From Bacteroidales bacterium (lineage in GTDB: Bacteria > Bacteroidota > Bacteroidia > Bacteroidales > P3): DNA of 64,000 nucleotides. Below, piece after piece: positions 31,289 to 39,402 of the stretch (within the stretch, counting starts at the first letter, position 1; every line of letters begins with the position of its first letter). The notes beneath the pieces are model-generated. The model had not been told where the DNA came from and ran no database searches. It saw only the letters and a program-made list of their open reading frames with translations. The stretch covers positions 62,001 to 126,000 of the forward strand of contig JAFZXE010000019.1 in NCBI GenBank assembly GCA_017616895.1, read 5' to 3'. The position numbers and the translations under genes were made by a program.

Positions 31289-32467
31289 TTATTTTTTCTT
31301 CTTATTACTTTCTTCTACAAACTTGCAGAACTCCACAAGGCTGCGCTGGATTACGCCACCCACCTGCAACTGCTCTTTGTACTGCGCCACCATCGTGGGC
31401 GACATGCTGCGGTTCAGCGCGAAACGCACCACCTCCATGTTGGCCTCCTTGCACAGCAAGATGCCGATACTTGGGTTTTCATTCGAACGGCGCTCCTCCT
31501 GATCCAAGGCTTCCAAATAGAACTCCAGCTGCCCAAGGTCTTTGGGATGAAACTCCGTGGTCTTCAACTCGATGACAACCATACATTGCAACAACCTGTG
31601 GTAGAAGAGCAGGTCGGCCTTGAAGGACTTGCCTCCCACCATGAGGCGGTGCTCTTCGTCGATGAAGAGAAAGTCTTTGCCCATCTCAAGTATGAAGTCC
31701 TTCATGTGTGCGATAATGGTCTTGCGGAGCTTGTTTTCTTTGTATCTCAACGGCAGGCCCAGCATATCCAAACTGACACGGTCTTTGAAGAGTAGCGGTG
31801 CCTGCGGGTACTGGTTCTGCATAACCTGCGACTGTACATCTCGGCTGCCCAAGATGGCCGACATTGCATCAGTCTTGATAGCTCGGTCGAGCTCCTTATA
31901 CTCCAACCGTTCACGACCAGCATACAGCATATAGAACAGCCGCTGCTCATCCGTCTTGCAGTAGTTCATAATGAGCTGATGGTTGCTCCAACCTGTTGAG
32001 AACAATATGCTTGGAATTTGTGACAATCCGATTGTCACAATTGGGTCGGGTTGAATTTGTGACAATTCGATTGGCACAATTTGACAGTCGTGGTTTTGCG
32101 CCATTTCTAACGGCACAATTTGGTTATTAATCTTTCCTATCAGATCAAGAAATGCTGAGGATGAATAAGATTCATAGAATTTCATCATCCTGTATATGGT
32201 GCGATAACTCCAACCCCTCACCGTAGGGTCTTGTGTGTGGATATATTCTGCCAACTGACGGACAACGCCGCTACCCCAAGCCGATGTCTTGAGTTTTCCG
32301 GACACATATCCACCCACTTCCCACACCATCATCACCGTTTCCCCGTTGACCTGCTGCACCACACGGTCGCGATGAGCTGCGATGATGCCATAAACAGCTT
32401 CAAAGTCGCTTTCGTATGCCGCCAGCGAGTTGTTGTCGCTTCTATCATTTATGCCGTTATTCTTCAT
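31289..32467 (-). CDS. DUF1016 (YhcG-type) PD-(D/E)xK nuclease with a repeat-expanded linker
   Basis: The 392-residue protein has the N-terminal DUF1016 domain (YGIIAAHRDRVVQQVNGETV, WEVGGYVS, GWSYRTIYRMMKFYE) and a C-terminal nuclease domain with FKADLLFYHRLLQCMVVIEL (D...ExK-type ELKT). Between them lies a repeated linker, roughly NQIVPLEMAQ, CQIVPIELSQ, PIVTIGLSQ, encoded by DNA with a perfect TTGTGACAAT/ATTGTCACAA palindrome (32018-32040). DUF1016 proteins occur in DNA-repair and defence-type neighbourhoods. The role of the variable linker is unknown. Confidence 0.82.
   Translation of the reverse strand: MKNNGINDRSDNNSLAAYESDFEAVYGIIAAHRDRVVQQVNGETVMMVWEVGGYVSGKLKTSAWGSGVVRQLAEYIHTQDPTVRGWSYRTIYRMMKFYESYSSSAFLDLIGKINNQIVPLEMAQNHDCQIVPIELSQIQPDPIVTIGLSQIPSILFSTGWSNHQLIMNYCKTDEQRLFYMLYAGRERLEYKELDRAIKTDAMSAILGSRDVQSQVMQNQYPQAPLLFKDRVSLDMLGLPLRYKENKLRKTIIAHMKDFILEMGKDFLFIDEEHRLMVGGKSFKADLLFYHRLLQCMVVIELKTTEFHPKDLGQLEFYLEALDQEERRSNENPSIGILLCKEANMEVVRFALNRSMSPTMVAQYKEQLQVGGVIQRSLVEFCKFVEESNKKKK
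32018..32040. repeat. Perfect palindrome inside the DUF1016 linker repeats
   Basis: TTGTGACAAT and ATTGTCACAA flank CCG. The heptamer TGACAAT is the same one that builds the large inverted repeat at 19728-19870. Confidence 0.7.
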
Positions 32468-32529
32468 TATATATGTAAAAGAAAAGCAAAAACGCTTCTA
32501 AATTATTATGAAATCCATCCGGCTTCCCC

Positions 32530-33456
32530 TCAAAAATGTTTCCCTCGTTTGAGCAGGTAGGGCACCATCACTTGCTCGAAGCCTTTCTCGACGGCTACGG
32601 GCACGTAGTCGATGCCGTACTGTATGGTTTTCTGCTTCAGTGTGTCGCGACGGCGATGCATCTCGGCGGCGTAGGTCTCGGCAAGCTCAGATGGGTTGAG
32701 GCGTAGCTTGCGGTGGGTTTCGAGGTCGATGAATTCGGTCGGACGGTTGTCGAAGGCGAAATCCATCTCGCGCGACTGCTCGTAGGTGTGGAACAGCAGC
32801 ACCTCGTGCTTATTGTGCCGCAGGTGCCGCAGGGCGTCGAGCAGCGCGTCCCAGTCGTCCTGCTTGATAAAGGCGTCAGTGAACAGCACAACCATCGAAC
32901 GGCGGTGCAGTCTCTCGGCTGTGAGGTGCAAGGCTTCGACGAAAGATGTGCCGCGGGCGGCTTCGTCCGACTTGTGGTCGGTCGTGAGCAGCGAGTCTAG
33001 TATCGAATAGATATGGTGTTTGTGGGCGGCGTTGCTGCGTGTCTCGGTTTGCAGGTCTATGCCGTCGCTGAGCAGCGTGAGGCCGAAAGCGTCGCGCTGG
33101 CGTTGCAACAACTCCACCAACAGGGCTGCCCCATAGACGGCGAAGGTGAGTTTGTTTGGATGTTCGAGGTTTCCCATTCCCTCGACGGGAAACAGCATCG
33201 AGCCGCTCTGGTCGATAATCAGCTGGCAGCGCAGGTTGGTCTCCTCCTCATAGCGCTTCACATACAGTCGGTCGGTGCGGCCGTAGAGCTTCCAGTCGAT
33301 ATTGCGGGTTGATTCGCCGGTATTATACTGTCGGTGTTCGGCAAATTCGACCGAAAAGCCATGAAAAGGACTGCGGTGGAGGCCCGTGATAAAACCCTCC
33401 ACCACCTGACGAGCATACAGCTCGAGACCTTTGTATTTCTGGATTTGTTCCAGCAT
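32530..33456 (-). CDS. DUF58 domain protein (MoxR-associated, vWA-like)
   Basis: From the ATG at 33456 the product is 308 residues. It contains the DUF58 core (HRSPFHGFSVEFAEHRQYNT then GESTRNIDWKLYGRTDRLYV) and a von Willebrand A-like MIDAS sequence LIIDQSGSMLF (DxSxS). DUF58 proteins work with MoxR AAA chaperones in metal or cofactor insertion or envelope stress systems. The MoxR gene is not in this window. I chose 33456 because the upstream nine residues of the longer frame are encoded by the GTGCGTACCCGCAC repeat. Confidence 0.83.
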   Translation of the reverse strand: MLEQIQKYKGLELYARQVVEGFITGLHRSPFHGFSVEFAEHRQYNTGESTRNIDWKLYGRTDRLYVKRYEEETNLRCQLIIDQSGSMLFPVEGMGNLEHPNKLTFAVYGAALLVELLQRQRDAFGLTLLSDGIDLQTETRSNAAHKHHIYSILDSLLTTDHKSDEAARGTSFVEALHLTAERLHRRSMVVLFTDAFIKQDDWDALLDALRHLRHNKHEVLLFHTYEQSREMDFAFDNRPTEFIDLETHRKLRLNPSELAETYAAEMHRRRDTLKQKTIQYGIDYVPVAVEKGFEQVMVPYLLKRGKHF

Positions 33457-33462
33457 GAGAAA

Positions 33463-33476
33463 GTGCGTACCCGCAC
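33463..33476 (-). repeat. GTGCG-TACC-CGCAC hairpin repeat in the leader of the DUF58 gene
   Basis: This is the fourth copy of the short hairpin described at 13041, here between the trxA stop side and the DUF58 ATG, six bases from the start codon. Confidence 0.6.
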
Positions 33477-33595
33477 AAGACAATTAGCGGTTATTGCTGT
33501 CAATCTACAACTTCACAACTACACAACTTCACCACTGACTACTAACCACCGACCACTGACCACTGACCACTGACTACTGACCACTGACCACTAAA

Positions 33596-33904
33596 TCACA
33601 TCAACGCGTCGAGCTTCTCGGTGAGAGTGCCCTTGGCCACGAGGCCCACGCATTTGTCAACTGCCTGACCGCCTTTGAAGAAAAGCACGGTGGGAACGCT
33701 GCGGATGCGGAACTGGGCGGCGAGGTTGGCGCACTCATCCACATCGGCTTTGCCCACTACGGCGCGTCCTTCGTATTCTTTGGCGACCTCTTCGACTATA
33801 GGTGCGAGAGCTTTGCAAGGTCCGCACCAGGTGGCACCGAAATCGACCATAACGGGTTTGTCGCCCTTAAGGAGTTCTTCGAAGTTTTGTTCTGTAATAA
33901 CCAT
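33596..33904 (-). CDS. trxA: Thioredoxin
   Basis: A single thioredoxin domain of 102 residues with the active site WCGPC (GATWCGPCKALAPI), the cis-proline RSVPTVLFFKGG, and normal length. It would reduce protein disulfides in the cytoplasm. The start at 33904 (MVITEQNFEE) is preferred to the longer frame because a TATCTTTG promoter element at 33956-33949 lies within that extension. The space between trxA and the DUF58 gene is filled with short GACCACT-type repeats. Confidence 0.93.
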   Translation of the reverse strand: MVITEQNFEELLKGDKPVMVDFGATWCGPCKALAPIVEEVAKEYEGRAVVGKADVDECANLAAQFRIRSVPTVLFFKGGQAVDKCVGLVAKGTLTEKLDALM

Positions 33905-33948
33905 AGGAATTATAATTTTAATTGATTTGAACCAAAAAATAACAAGTG

Positions 33949-33956
33949 CAAAGATA
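33949..33956 (-). promoter_or_regulatory. -7 element (TATCTTTG) of trxA
   Basis: TATCTTTG on the minus strand, 44 bases before the chosen ATG. Confidence 0.6.
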
Positions 33957-34031
33957 GCAAATAATTCCGGAATCCGCAAATCTGGATTCCATAACATTCT
34001 ATTTAACTACAAACCATAGCCTTACCCGATG

Positions 34032-35327
34032 CTACCTCAGCCAGGAGCGTGGATTAAGGCTGCTTCGGTCGTTCCATATCTGGAAACTGAACTCGGCTGT
34101 GCCGCTGCCGTCGCCATTCCAGACGGTTCCGAGATTTTGGCGGGCGCTCACCTTGGAGCCCTCTTTCACGCTTACCGACTGCATGTTTGCATACACCGTC
34201 ATATAGTCGCCATGACGCACGATGACGCCTTTCGCACCCGCCGGTGTGGTAAAGACTCTCGTCACCTTGCCGTTGGCAACGCAAATGACGGCTGTTCCTG
34301 CAGCACAGTTCAGGTCGATGCCGTTGTTCATATTCACTCCGCCCGAGGCGTGGGTGTATTTGCCGTATTCGCGGATTACGCTCTTGTAGCTTACCGGCCA
34401 GGGGAGACGGCCTCGCACAGCCGAGAACTCAGCGCTTTCGGGGCTCTCGTTGACGTTAGGCTTGCTGGCCGTAGTTGTAGTGGTGGATGGTTTTGTTGTG
34501 GTTGTGGTGGAGGTATTCGTGGTAGTGGTGGTTTTGCTGGCAGCGGCCTTGCGGGCAGCCTCTTTGCGGGCGGCTTCCTCGCGTCGGGCTTTGGCTATCT
34601 CCTCGTTCACTATCTTCTGTATCTGTTTCTGCAGCTGCTGTCGCTGCTTCTCCTTCTGGTTTATCTGCTTGGTCAAATTCTGCTCCTGTTTTTTCGAAGC
34701 GTTGAGCGACTGCTGTTTCTGCTGCTGCTCTTTCGCAAGCAGGGCTTTGTTCTGGTTTTCCTTGAGCAGCAGGTTGCTCTGCTCCGCGCGTTGCTGTCCC
34801 AGTTGCTCTGCCGCCACCTGTAGAGCCTCCTGACACGAGGCAATCTCTGCCGCCTGCTTCTTGCGGTATTCGCTATAGTCCTTGTAGCATTTCAGCTTCA
34901 GAAACGAGCGGTTGTAGGTCTTGTTGTCAAACATCAAGCCCTGCTTGTTGAGGTTCATCTGGCTTCGATACATCGCGTTCACCACCTTGGCGTATTCAAC
35001 TTTAAGGCTGTCGATGTGCGACTTCATCATGGTGATGCTGTCCTTGGTTTGCCCAATCTGCTGGTCGAGCATCTGAATCTGGCACCCCAGGTTGTTTATC
35101 AGCTTGGTGCGCTCGTCTATTTTCTGGTTCAGAGCCTTCAGCTGTGCGGCGTTGAGTTTGGTGTTTTTCTTTGCGCCAGCCAGTTCGTTGTTGAGCCGTT
35201 TTATCTCTTTTTCGAGTTTTGACTTCTCGTTTTCGAGCTGTTTTTTCGACTGTCCGTAGGTGGGTGCGGCGACGCAGAAAGCTGCCAGAAGCAGTATTAG
35301 GGCACTTATCTTGTGAAATCTGGGCAT
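34032..35327 (-). CDS. EnvC-like murein hydrolase activator (degenerate LytM/M23 domain)
   Basis: From the ATG at 35327 the 431-residue product has a signal peptide (ISALILLLAAFCVAAPTYGQ), long coiled coils to about residue 270, a Thr-rich linker (TTTTTNTSTTTTTKPSTTTT) and a C-terminal LytM fold. In active M23 enzymes the metal is held by HxxxD and HxH. Here the corresponding places read NNGIDL and AEFSFQI, so the zinc ligands are missing. As in E. coli EnvC it probably does not cut peptidoglycan itself but activates an amidase at division. Confidence 0.85.
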   Translation of the reverse strand: MPRFHKISALILLLAAFCVAAPTYGQSKKQLENEKSKLEKEIKRLNNELAGAKKNTKLNAAQLKALNQKIDERTKLINNLGCQIQMLDQQIGQTKDSITMMKSHIDSLKVEYAKVVNAMYRSQMNLNKQGLMFDNKTYNRSFLKLKCYKDYSEYRKKQAAEIASCQEALQVAAEQLGQQRAEQSNLLLKENQNKALLAKEQQQKQQSLNASKKQEQNLTKQINQKEKQRQQLQKQIQKIVNEEIAKARREEAARKEAARKAAASKTTTTTNTSTTTTTKPSTTTTTASKPNVNESPESAEFSAVRGRLPWPVSYKSVIREYGKYTHASGGVNMNNGIDLNCAAGTAVICVANGKVTRVFTTPAGAKGVIVRHGDYMTVYANMQSVSVKEGSKVSARQNLGTVWNGDGSGTAEFSFQIWNDRSSLNPRSWLR

Positions 35328-35352
35328 AACGCGAGGTAATGTAATATGGGTA

Positions 35353-35360
35353 CAAAAATA
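35353..35360 (-). promoter_or_regulatory. -7 element (TATTTTTG) of the envC-like gene
   Basis: TATTTTTG on the minus strand, 25 bases before the chosen ATG. It lies inside the longer frame and supports the shorter start. Confidence 0.5.
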
Positions 35361-35428
35361 TAAACAAAAAGCGGGCAGCACCTTATGCCGTCCGCTTTTT
35401 TATCAAACTGGTGATGTTGATATGTCAC

Positions 35429-36658
35429 TTACCAGTTCAGTATCTTCTTGAAGTCGTAGGCTTCGGGGTTCGCGACATATTTCTTCGCGGCCTCGTAGTC
35501 GGCAGGAGTCACGTAATCCATGATGTCGTTGACATACGACTGCACCTTGTTGCTGTTCACGTTCACCAGACGCGGAGGTATCTTGCCCGTCACGGGGTCT
35601 TGCAGGTCTTTCAGGTACAGCGGAGCCACGTTGCCCAGCTGATCGACATACACCATACAGCCCGTGCAGCCGTCGTGGAAGAGCTTGTGCACGCCCATAC
35701 CCATCAGCGAACAGTAGGTCAGGTCGTATGCTATAGGCGTGTGGCAGCGAATCTCGTAGCCGATTTCCACCGGGCGGGTCTTCACCTTAAGGCCGAGTTC
35801 TTTCACCTTGCGCTCCAGCAGGTCGTTGAAGATATGCGCCTTCGACACCTTGCCGAGTTCGGGGTGGCCGTGTTCGTCGTAGCTGAAATGTATGCCGCTG
35901 TTCTTAATCTCCTCGTCGCTGAGCGAGTGGAACACACCCTCCGAAATCATGGCGGCGCCGTAGTTGATGCCCATCAGCTTGCGCTTGATGATGCAGGAAA
36001 CCACCATGTTGATGATTTTATCGACGGTTATCTCGGTCTTGTTGAAGAACTCGGGTATGATGACCATCGGATAGTGGCATGCGCCGGCGATGCCGAGAGC
36101 CAGATGTCCGGCCGAACGGCCCATCGCGCTCACCACAAACCAGTTCTCGCTGGTGCGGGCGTCCTCCATCACAGCGGTGGCAAGCACACAACCCTGCGCT
36201 TTGGCGCTGTTGTAGCCGAAGGTGGGGCTGCTGTTGGGCAGCGGAAGGTCGTTGTCGATAGTCTTGGGCACGTGGATGTTGGCTATCGGATAGTGCTTGT
36301 CGGCGAGGAACTTGGCGATACGGTTGGCCGTCGAAGCGGTGTCGTCGCCGCCCACGGTGACCAGCAGCTTAATCTCGTTCTTGGTGAAAAGTTCCAGGTT
36401 AAAGCGCTGTTCGAAGTCCTCTGGGGTAGGTTTGAAACGGCTCATCTTCAGGATGCTGCCGCCCTTGTTAAAGATTTCGTCGGCTGTCAGGAAGTCGAGG
36501 TCCTGCATACGCGGTTTGTCGGTAAACAGGGCGCTGTAGCCGCCGTGAAGGCCGATGACGCGGAAACCGTCGCGCAGAAAGGTTTTGGCAACCGAAGCCA
36601 CCACTGTGTTCATTCCGGGCGCAGGACCGCCACCCGTGAGAATTGCTATAGATTTCAT
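35429..36658 (-). CDS. Pyrophosphate-type 6-phosphofructokinase
   Basis: The 409-residue protein has PFK motifs: LTGGGPAPGMN, TVGGDDTAST and IHVPKTIDNDLPLP. In ATP enzymes the corresponding places read GGDGS and PGTIDND. The second aspartate in GGDD and the lysine in PKTIDND are the hallmarks of PPi-dependent enzymes. It would phosphorylate fructose 6-phosphate with pyrophosphate, reversibly, in glycolysis. Length and motifs place it in the medium-length PPi clade common in Bacteroidota. A lipoprotein gene ends 12 bases upstream. Confidence 0.88.
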   Translation of the reverse strand: MKSIAILTGGGPAPGMNTVVASVAKTFLRDGFRVIGLHGGYSALFTDKPRMQDLDFLTADEIFNKGGSILKMSRFKPTPEDFEQRFNLELFTKNEIKLLVTVGGDDTASTANRIAKFLADKHYPIANIHVPKTIDNDLPLPNSSPTFGYNSAKAQGCVLATAVMEDARTSENWFVVSAMGRSAGHLALGIAGACHYPMVIIPEFFNKTEITVDKIINMVVSCIIKRKLMGINYGAAMISEGVFHSLSDEEIKNSGIHFSYDEHGHPELGKVSKAHIFNDLLERKVKELGLKVKTRPVEIGYEIRCHTPIAYDLTYCSLMGMGVHKLFHDGCTGCMVYVDQLGNVAPLYLKDLQDPVTGKIPPRLVNVNSNKVQSYVNDIMDYVTPADYEAAKKYVANPEAYDFKKILNW

Positions 36659-36670
36659 ATTCCTATGGTT

Positions 36671-37609
36671 TTATTTGTAAATGTATTCTGTTATTGTTTT
36701 CTCCATTGTCGAGAAGCGCGCATCCCGATGGTCATACTTCGTGCAGCAGACCTTTGCGGGATAGTCGCCGTCGTAGGTGTATTCATAGCTGCAATCTTCT
36801 GCCAGTTTCCAATCCTCGCTCATAGTGCAGCTTATCACGTTGTTCTCGCTGCCGTACAGCGGTATCGTGGAGCCGCTCACCTCGCTCTTTGTCCAGAAGT
36901 TTTGCAGAGGGTTCTTCTTCGTGTCGTAGCGGTACGTCCAATTGGCACGCTCAATACCGTCGTAGTATGAGGTGACCGACATAACGTTGTCCTCGAGCCA
37001 CTCGATTGAGATTCGCTCCGAGAATATCTCATTCTGTCCAGCCGCTTTGGCGTGTTTCTCGCCGTGCGCAAGCCTGTAGGAAGTGTAGGGAGCGAACATC
37101 AACTGCTCGGCCGACACAAGACATTCCGCCGACTTGGACATATTGTAGAACGTCGTAGTAGCCTCCACAATCTTGCCGTCCTTGTGCTTTAATGTCGTCA
37201 TGCTGTACAGCTCTTCGTCCAGATACCACTCTATCCTTTGCAGCTCCTTGCCCTCGTGTACAAACTCCATAACGCTCGAGTTGGTACGGTTCTGCCTCAC
37301 TATCACCAAGCCGTCGTCATATTTAAACACATCCGTCCCCGCCGAGCCGCCGTCGCGGAAAAAATATTTTATCGACTGCAGCTTTTTGCGGTTCCACTCC
37401 CACTGCTCGCTCATGTATCGCGGTTCGGAGTATTCGATTTGCTCCCACTCGCCGCTTTCCTCGTTCCACGACATATAGTTTCCCGAACATTCCTTATAGA
37501 CCTCCACAACCTTCTTCTTCGCCGAATACACCCCCTCCCCTTTCTCGCAACCTGCGAGCAGGAGGCAAGCAATCAACGCCGGAATCAGAATGTGGCACTT
37601 GGCTGTCAT
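36671..37609 (-). CDS. Lipoprotein of unknown function
   Basis: Starting at 37609 (MTAKCHILIPALIACLLLAG, then Cys) the 312-residue protein carries a clear lipobox (LLAGC). The mature part is rich in Tyr, Trp and acidic residues with many beta-strand-like stretches (WTYRYDTKKNPLQNF; CSYEYTYDGDYPAKVC), like the YD-type or DUF-type lipoproteins of Bacteroidales. No enzyme motif is seen. It lies 4 bases after the barrel-protein gene and likely shares its operon. Confidence 0.7.
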   Translation of the reverse strand: MTAKCHILIPALIACLLLAGCEKGEGVYSAKKKVVEVYKECSGNYMSWNEESGEWEQIEYSEPRYMSEQWEWNRKKLQSIKYFFRDGGSAGTDVFKYDDGLVIVRQNRTNSSVMEFVHEGKELQRIEWYLDEELYSMTTLKHKDGKIVEATTTFYNMSKSAECLVSAEQLMFAPYTSYRLAHGEKHAKAAGQNEIFSERISIEWLEDNVMSVTSYYDGIERANWTYRYDTKKNPLQNFWTKSEVSGSTIPLYGSENNVISCTMSEDWKLAEDCSYEYTYDGDYPAKVCCTKYDHRDARFSTMEKTITEYIYK

Positions 37610-37613
37610 ACGG

Positions 37614-38261
37614 CTACTTCTCGGTTTTCTCGTATTTCTCAAAATGATACGCCACACCTAGCGTCAGCATGTCGCGTTTGATGCGGTGTTTGCCCGTGAA
37701 TCGGTGTCCCGACGTGAGCATCTCTCTATTGAACGCCAGCCGCAAACCGAACTGACGGAAACGAAACTCGAGACCCATGTCGAGCGCCATATTTACGGCA
37801 CCCACGCGGTGGTAGGCGGCGTCCTTGTAGTAAGCGTCGGTGAAGCTGATGCCTTTCATCTCGCCGAAAGTCAACCCGATGCTAGGACCAGCGAAGACGG
37901 TGAAATGCAGCTGCGATGCAGGGTCGAAGGTGTAGTTGACATGCGCCGGAACGAACACATCGTACTCTTGGAAGCCGGGGTCGGTCACAACGGCTTTTGC
38001 CTGCGACTGCGTCTGTCCCGTCCGCAGCTCGGTCACCGTGTTCTGCGTCATCATGGTCATCTGTAGCGCCAAGCCGGTACGGAGGCCGAGATTTTCCACA
38101 AGTTTGAAATTATATCCCGCCTCGATGTGTCCGCCGTGCATGAGTATGGTGGTCTTGCTGGCCCTCTCGATAACCATCGAGTAGCCGCCGTGCACGTCAA
38201 ACTGCGCCCTTGCCGCGCCAAAGGCGGCAAGCATCATGAAAAAAATGTATAGACGTTTCAA
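37614..38261 (-). CDS. Outer-membrane beta-barrel protein (PorT/OmpW-like size)
   Basis: The 215-residue protein has a signal peptide (MKRLYIFFMMLAAFGAARAQ) followed by alternating hydrophobic and polar residues, with repeated aromatic ends such as HIEAGYNFKLVENLGLRTGL and a strand-rich C-terminus MLTLGVAYHFEKYEKTEK. That is a small eight- to ten-stranded outer-membrane barrel. Function unknown. It is the first gene of an apparent operon with the lipoprotein and PFK genes. Confidence 0.75.
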   Translation of the reverse strand: MKRLYIFFMMLAAFGAARAQFDVHGGYSMVIERASKTTILMHGGHIEAGYNFKLVENLGLRTGLALQMTMMTQNTVTELRTGQTQSQAKAVVTDPGFQEYDVFVPAHVNYTFDPASQLHFTVFAGPSIGLTFGEMKGISFTDAYYKDAAYHRVGAVNMALDMGLEFRFRQFGLRLAFNREMLTSGHRFTGKHRIKRDMLTLGVAYHFEKYEKTEK

Positions 38262-38281
38262 ATCCTTAACCGTAAATATAT

Positions 38282-38315
38282 GAAAAAAGCCGCCGTGTTT
38301 CTCGACAGGCGGCTT
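38282..38315 (-). terminator. Rho-independent terminator behind the HU gene
   Basis: AAGCCGCC (38287-38294) and GGCGGCTT (38308-38315) form an 8-bp stem. On the minus strand a run of six T follows. Confidence 0.8.
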
Positions 38316-38358
38316 CTCATTTGCTTGTCATGACTCACCTGTCACGACCAGGCACACT

Positions 38359-38643
38359 TTATTTGGTCTTTGTTTTAACCTCGTTCATGAACTCTTTGCA
38401 GGGTTTGAAGGCGGGGATGTCGTGAGCGGGGACGTTCACGGCGGTGCCCTTGCTTATGTTGCGGCCGATTTTGGCAGCGCGATGCTTGATGATGAACGAA
38501 CCGAAACCGCGGAGATAGACCTCCTCCTTAGCGACGATAGAACCCTTGATGGTGGTCATAAGCTCTTCAACGATTGAGAGCACTGCGGTTTTCTCGATAC
38601 CTGTCTTGTTGCTGATAGCTGTTACAATTTCTGCTTTTGTCAT
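38359..38643 (-). CDS. HU-family DNA-binding protein
   Basis: From the ATG at 38643 (MTKAEIVTAISNKTGIEKTA) the 94-residue product has the HU/IHF fold, with a helical dimer part and the beta-arm GFGSFIIKHRAAKIGRNISK followed by PAHDIPAFKPCKEF. It would bend and compact DNA. A good promoter (TTG, 18 bases, TACTTTTG at 38691-38684) lies upstream. The longer frame would start within this promoter and is rejected. Confidence 0.93.
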   Translation of the reverse strand: MTKAEIVTAISNKTGIEKTAVLSIVEELMTTIKGSIVAKEEVYLRGFGSFIIKHRAAKIGRNISKGTAVNVPAHDIPAFKPCKEFMNEVKTKTK

Positions 38644-38683
38644 AACGTATATTTTTGATGTGTTTTTGTTGCAATTGGATTTG

Positions 38684-38691
38684 CAAAAGTA
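38684..38691 (-). promoter_or_regulatory. -7 element (TACTTTTG) of the HU gene
   Basis: TACTTTTG on the minus strand preceded by TTG at 18 bases, about 40 bases before the ATG. Confidence 0.65.
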
Positions 38692-38699
38692 CACAAAAT

Positions 38700-38957
38700 A
38701 TTTAATTTGCAACAACAAAGATTATTTTTCTCTCAGAATACCCCTCCACAAGCCATCTCCCCCACTCCCCCACCGCCTCCTGCTCTACACTCCAAAACCT
38801 CCTCACCCCATCCCCCACCTCCTAAAAAGAAGAAAATCACAACACCTAAAACAAAACCCAAAACAAAAAACAAAAACAACCCAACATAACCCTCCAACCA
38901 AAAACATTCCCCCATCCCAAATTATAGCCCAAATACACCATAGAGCAATAGAGTATT
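38700..38957. other. C/A-rich spacer without a recognisable gene
   Basis: This stretch is strongly biased (plus strand C and A, almost no G from about 38740 to 38930). Any ORF here is a by-product of the bias. Nothing else is seen apart from its position next to micro-ORF element 2. Confidence 0.6.
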
Positions 38958-39089
38958 AAGTATAGGAGAAATCTAGGCGAAATATAGGAGGGGTACTGAA
39001 GGGGTATAGGAGGGGTATAGAAGGGGTATAGGAGATGATACGTATTTGATACGGAGTTAATACGGCGTTGATACGGTGTTGATACGGAG
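38958..39089 (-). repeat. Array of twelve 11-bp units (element 2)
   Basis: Read on the minus strand from 39089: CTCCGTATCAA, CACCGTATCAA, CGCCGTATTAA, CTCCGTATCAA, ATACGTATCAT, CTCCTATACCC, CTTCTATACCC, CTCCTATACCC, CTTCAGTACCC, CTCCTATATTT, CGCCTAGATTT, CTCCTATACTT. The number, length and order of unit types match element 1 (6726-6857). Confidence 0.8.
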
Positions 39090-39100
39090 GGGAAGATTCT

Positions 39101-39211
39101 TTAACGCTGTCCTTCAACCTGTTGAAGACGTGCGTTTTGTGCCACTATGTTCGGGCGTATTAACGAAATACCGCCCAAACATCTGATATTTACCCTATTG
39201 CAAAATGTCAT
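39101..39211 (-). CDS. 36-residue micro-ORF ahead of an 11-bp repeat array (element 2)
   Basis: The peptide starts MTFCNRVNIRCLGGISLIRP and ends AQNARLQQVEGQR, the same length as the ORF at 6604-6714, with QNARLQ at residues 25-30. Two further in-frame ATGs lie just upstream (39217, 39220). The ATG at 39211 is the one whose distance to the -7 element (19 bases) equals that of element 1. The N-terminal halves of the two peptides differ, so selection appears to act on the end of the ORF or on the RNA. Confidence 0.5.
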   Translation of the reverse strand: MTFCNRVNIRCLGGISLIRPNIVAQNARLQQVEGQR

Positions 39212-39230
39212 AATCATCATTTTGGCACTA

Positions 39231-39238
39231 CAAATATA
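39231..39238 (-). promoter_or_regulatory. -7 element (TATATTTG) of micro-ORF element 2
   Basis: TATATTTG on the minus strand, exactly 19 bases before the ATG at 39211. Confidence 0.6.
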
Positions 39239-39306
39239 AAGTTTTTTTTTCACAAAAGCAAGAAAAAAAATTTTAGCTCAAAACCTGTATATATAAAAAT
39301 AAATAG

Positions 39307-39353
39307 TACCTTTGTTGTTTCGCTGCAATAGCGTGCCCACAATCCATTGCAGC
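39307..39353 (+). promoter_or_regulatory. leuS promoter and leader hairpin
   Basis: TACCTTTG (39307-39314) is the -7 element. In the leader GCTGCAAT (39322-39329) pairs with ATTGCAGC (39346-39353), an 8-bp stem that could influence expression of the synthetase. Confidence 0.55.
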
Positions 39354-39402
39354 ACATAAAAAATTAAAATACAATTTGCTAATAAATATTTAGTCGTAGA
39401 AT

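Larger units (their letters stand above)
31186..32506. repeat. 14-bp direct repeat pair bracketing the DUF1016 gene
   Basis: CGCTTCTAAATTAT occurs at 31186-31199 and 32493-32506, on either side of the DUF1016 coding region. It may be a duplication linked with insertion, or chance in A/T-rich sequence. Confidence 0.4.
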
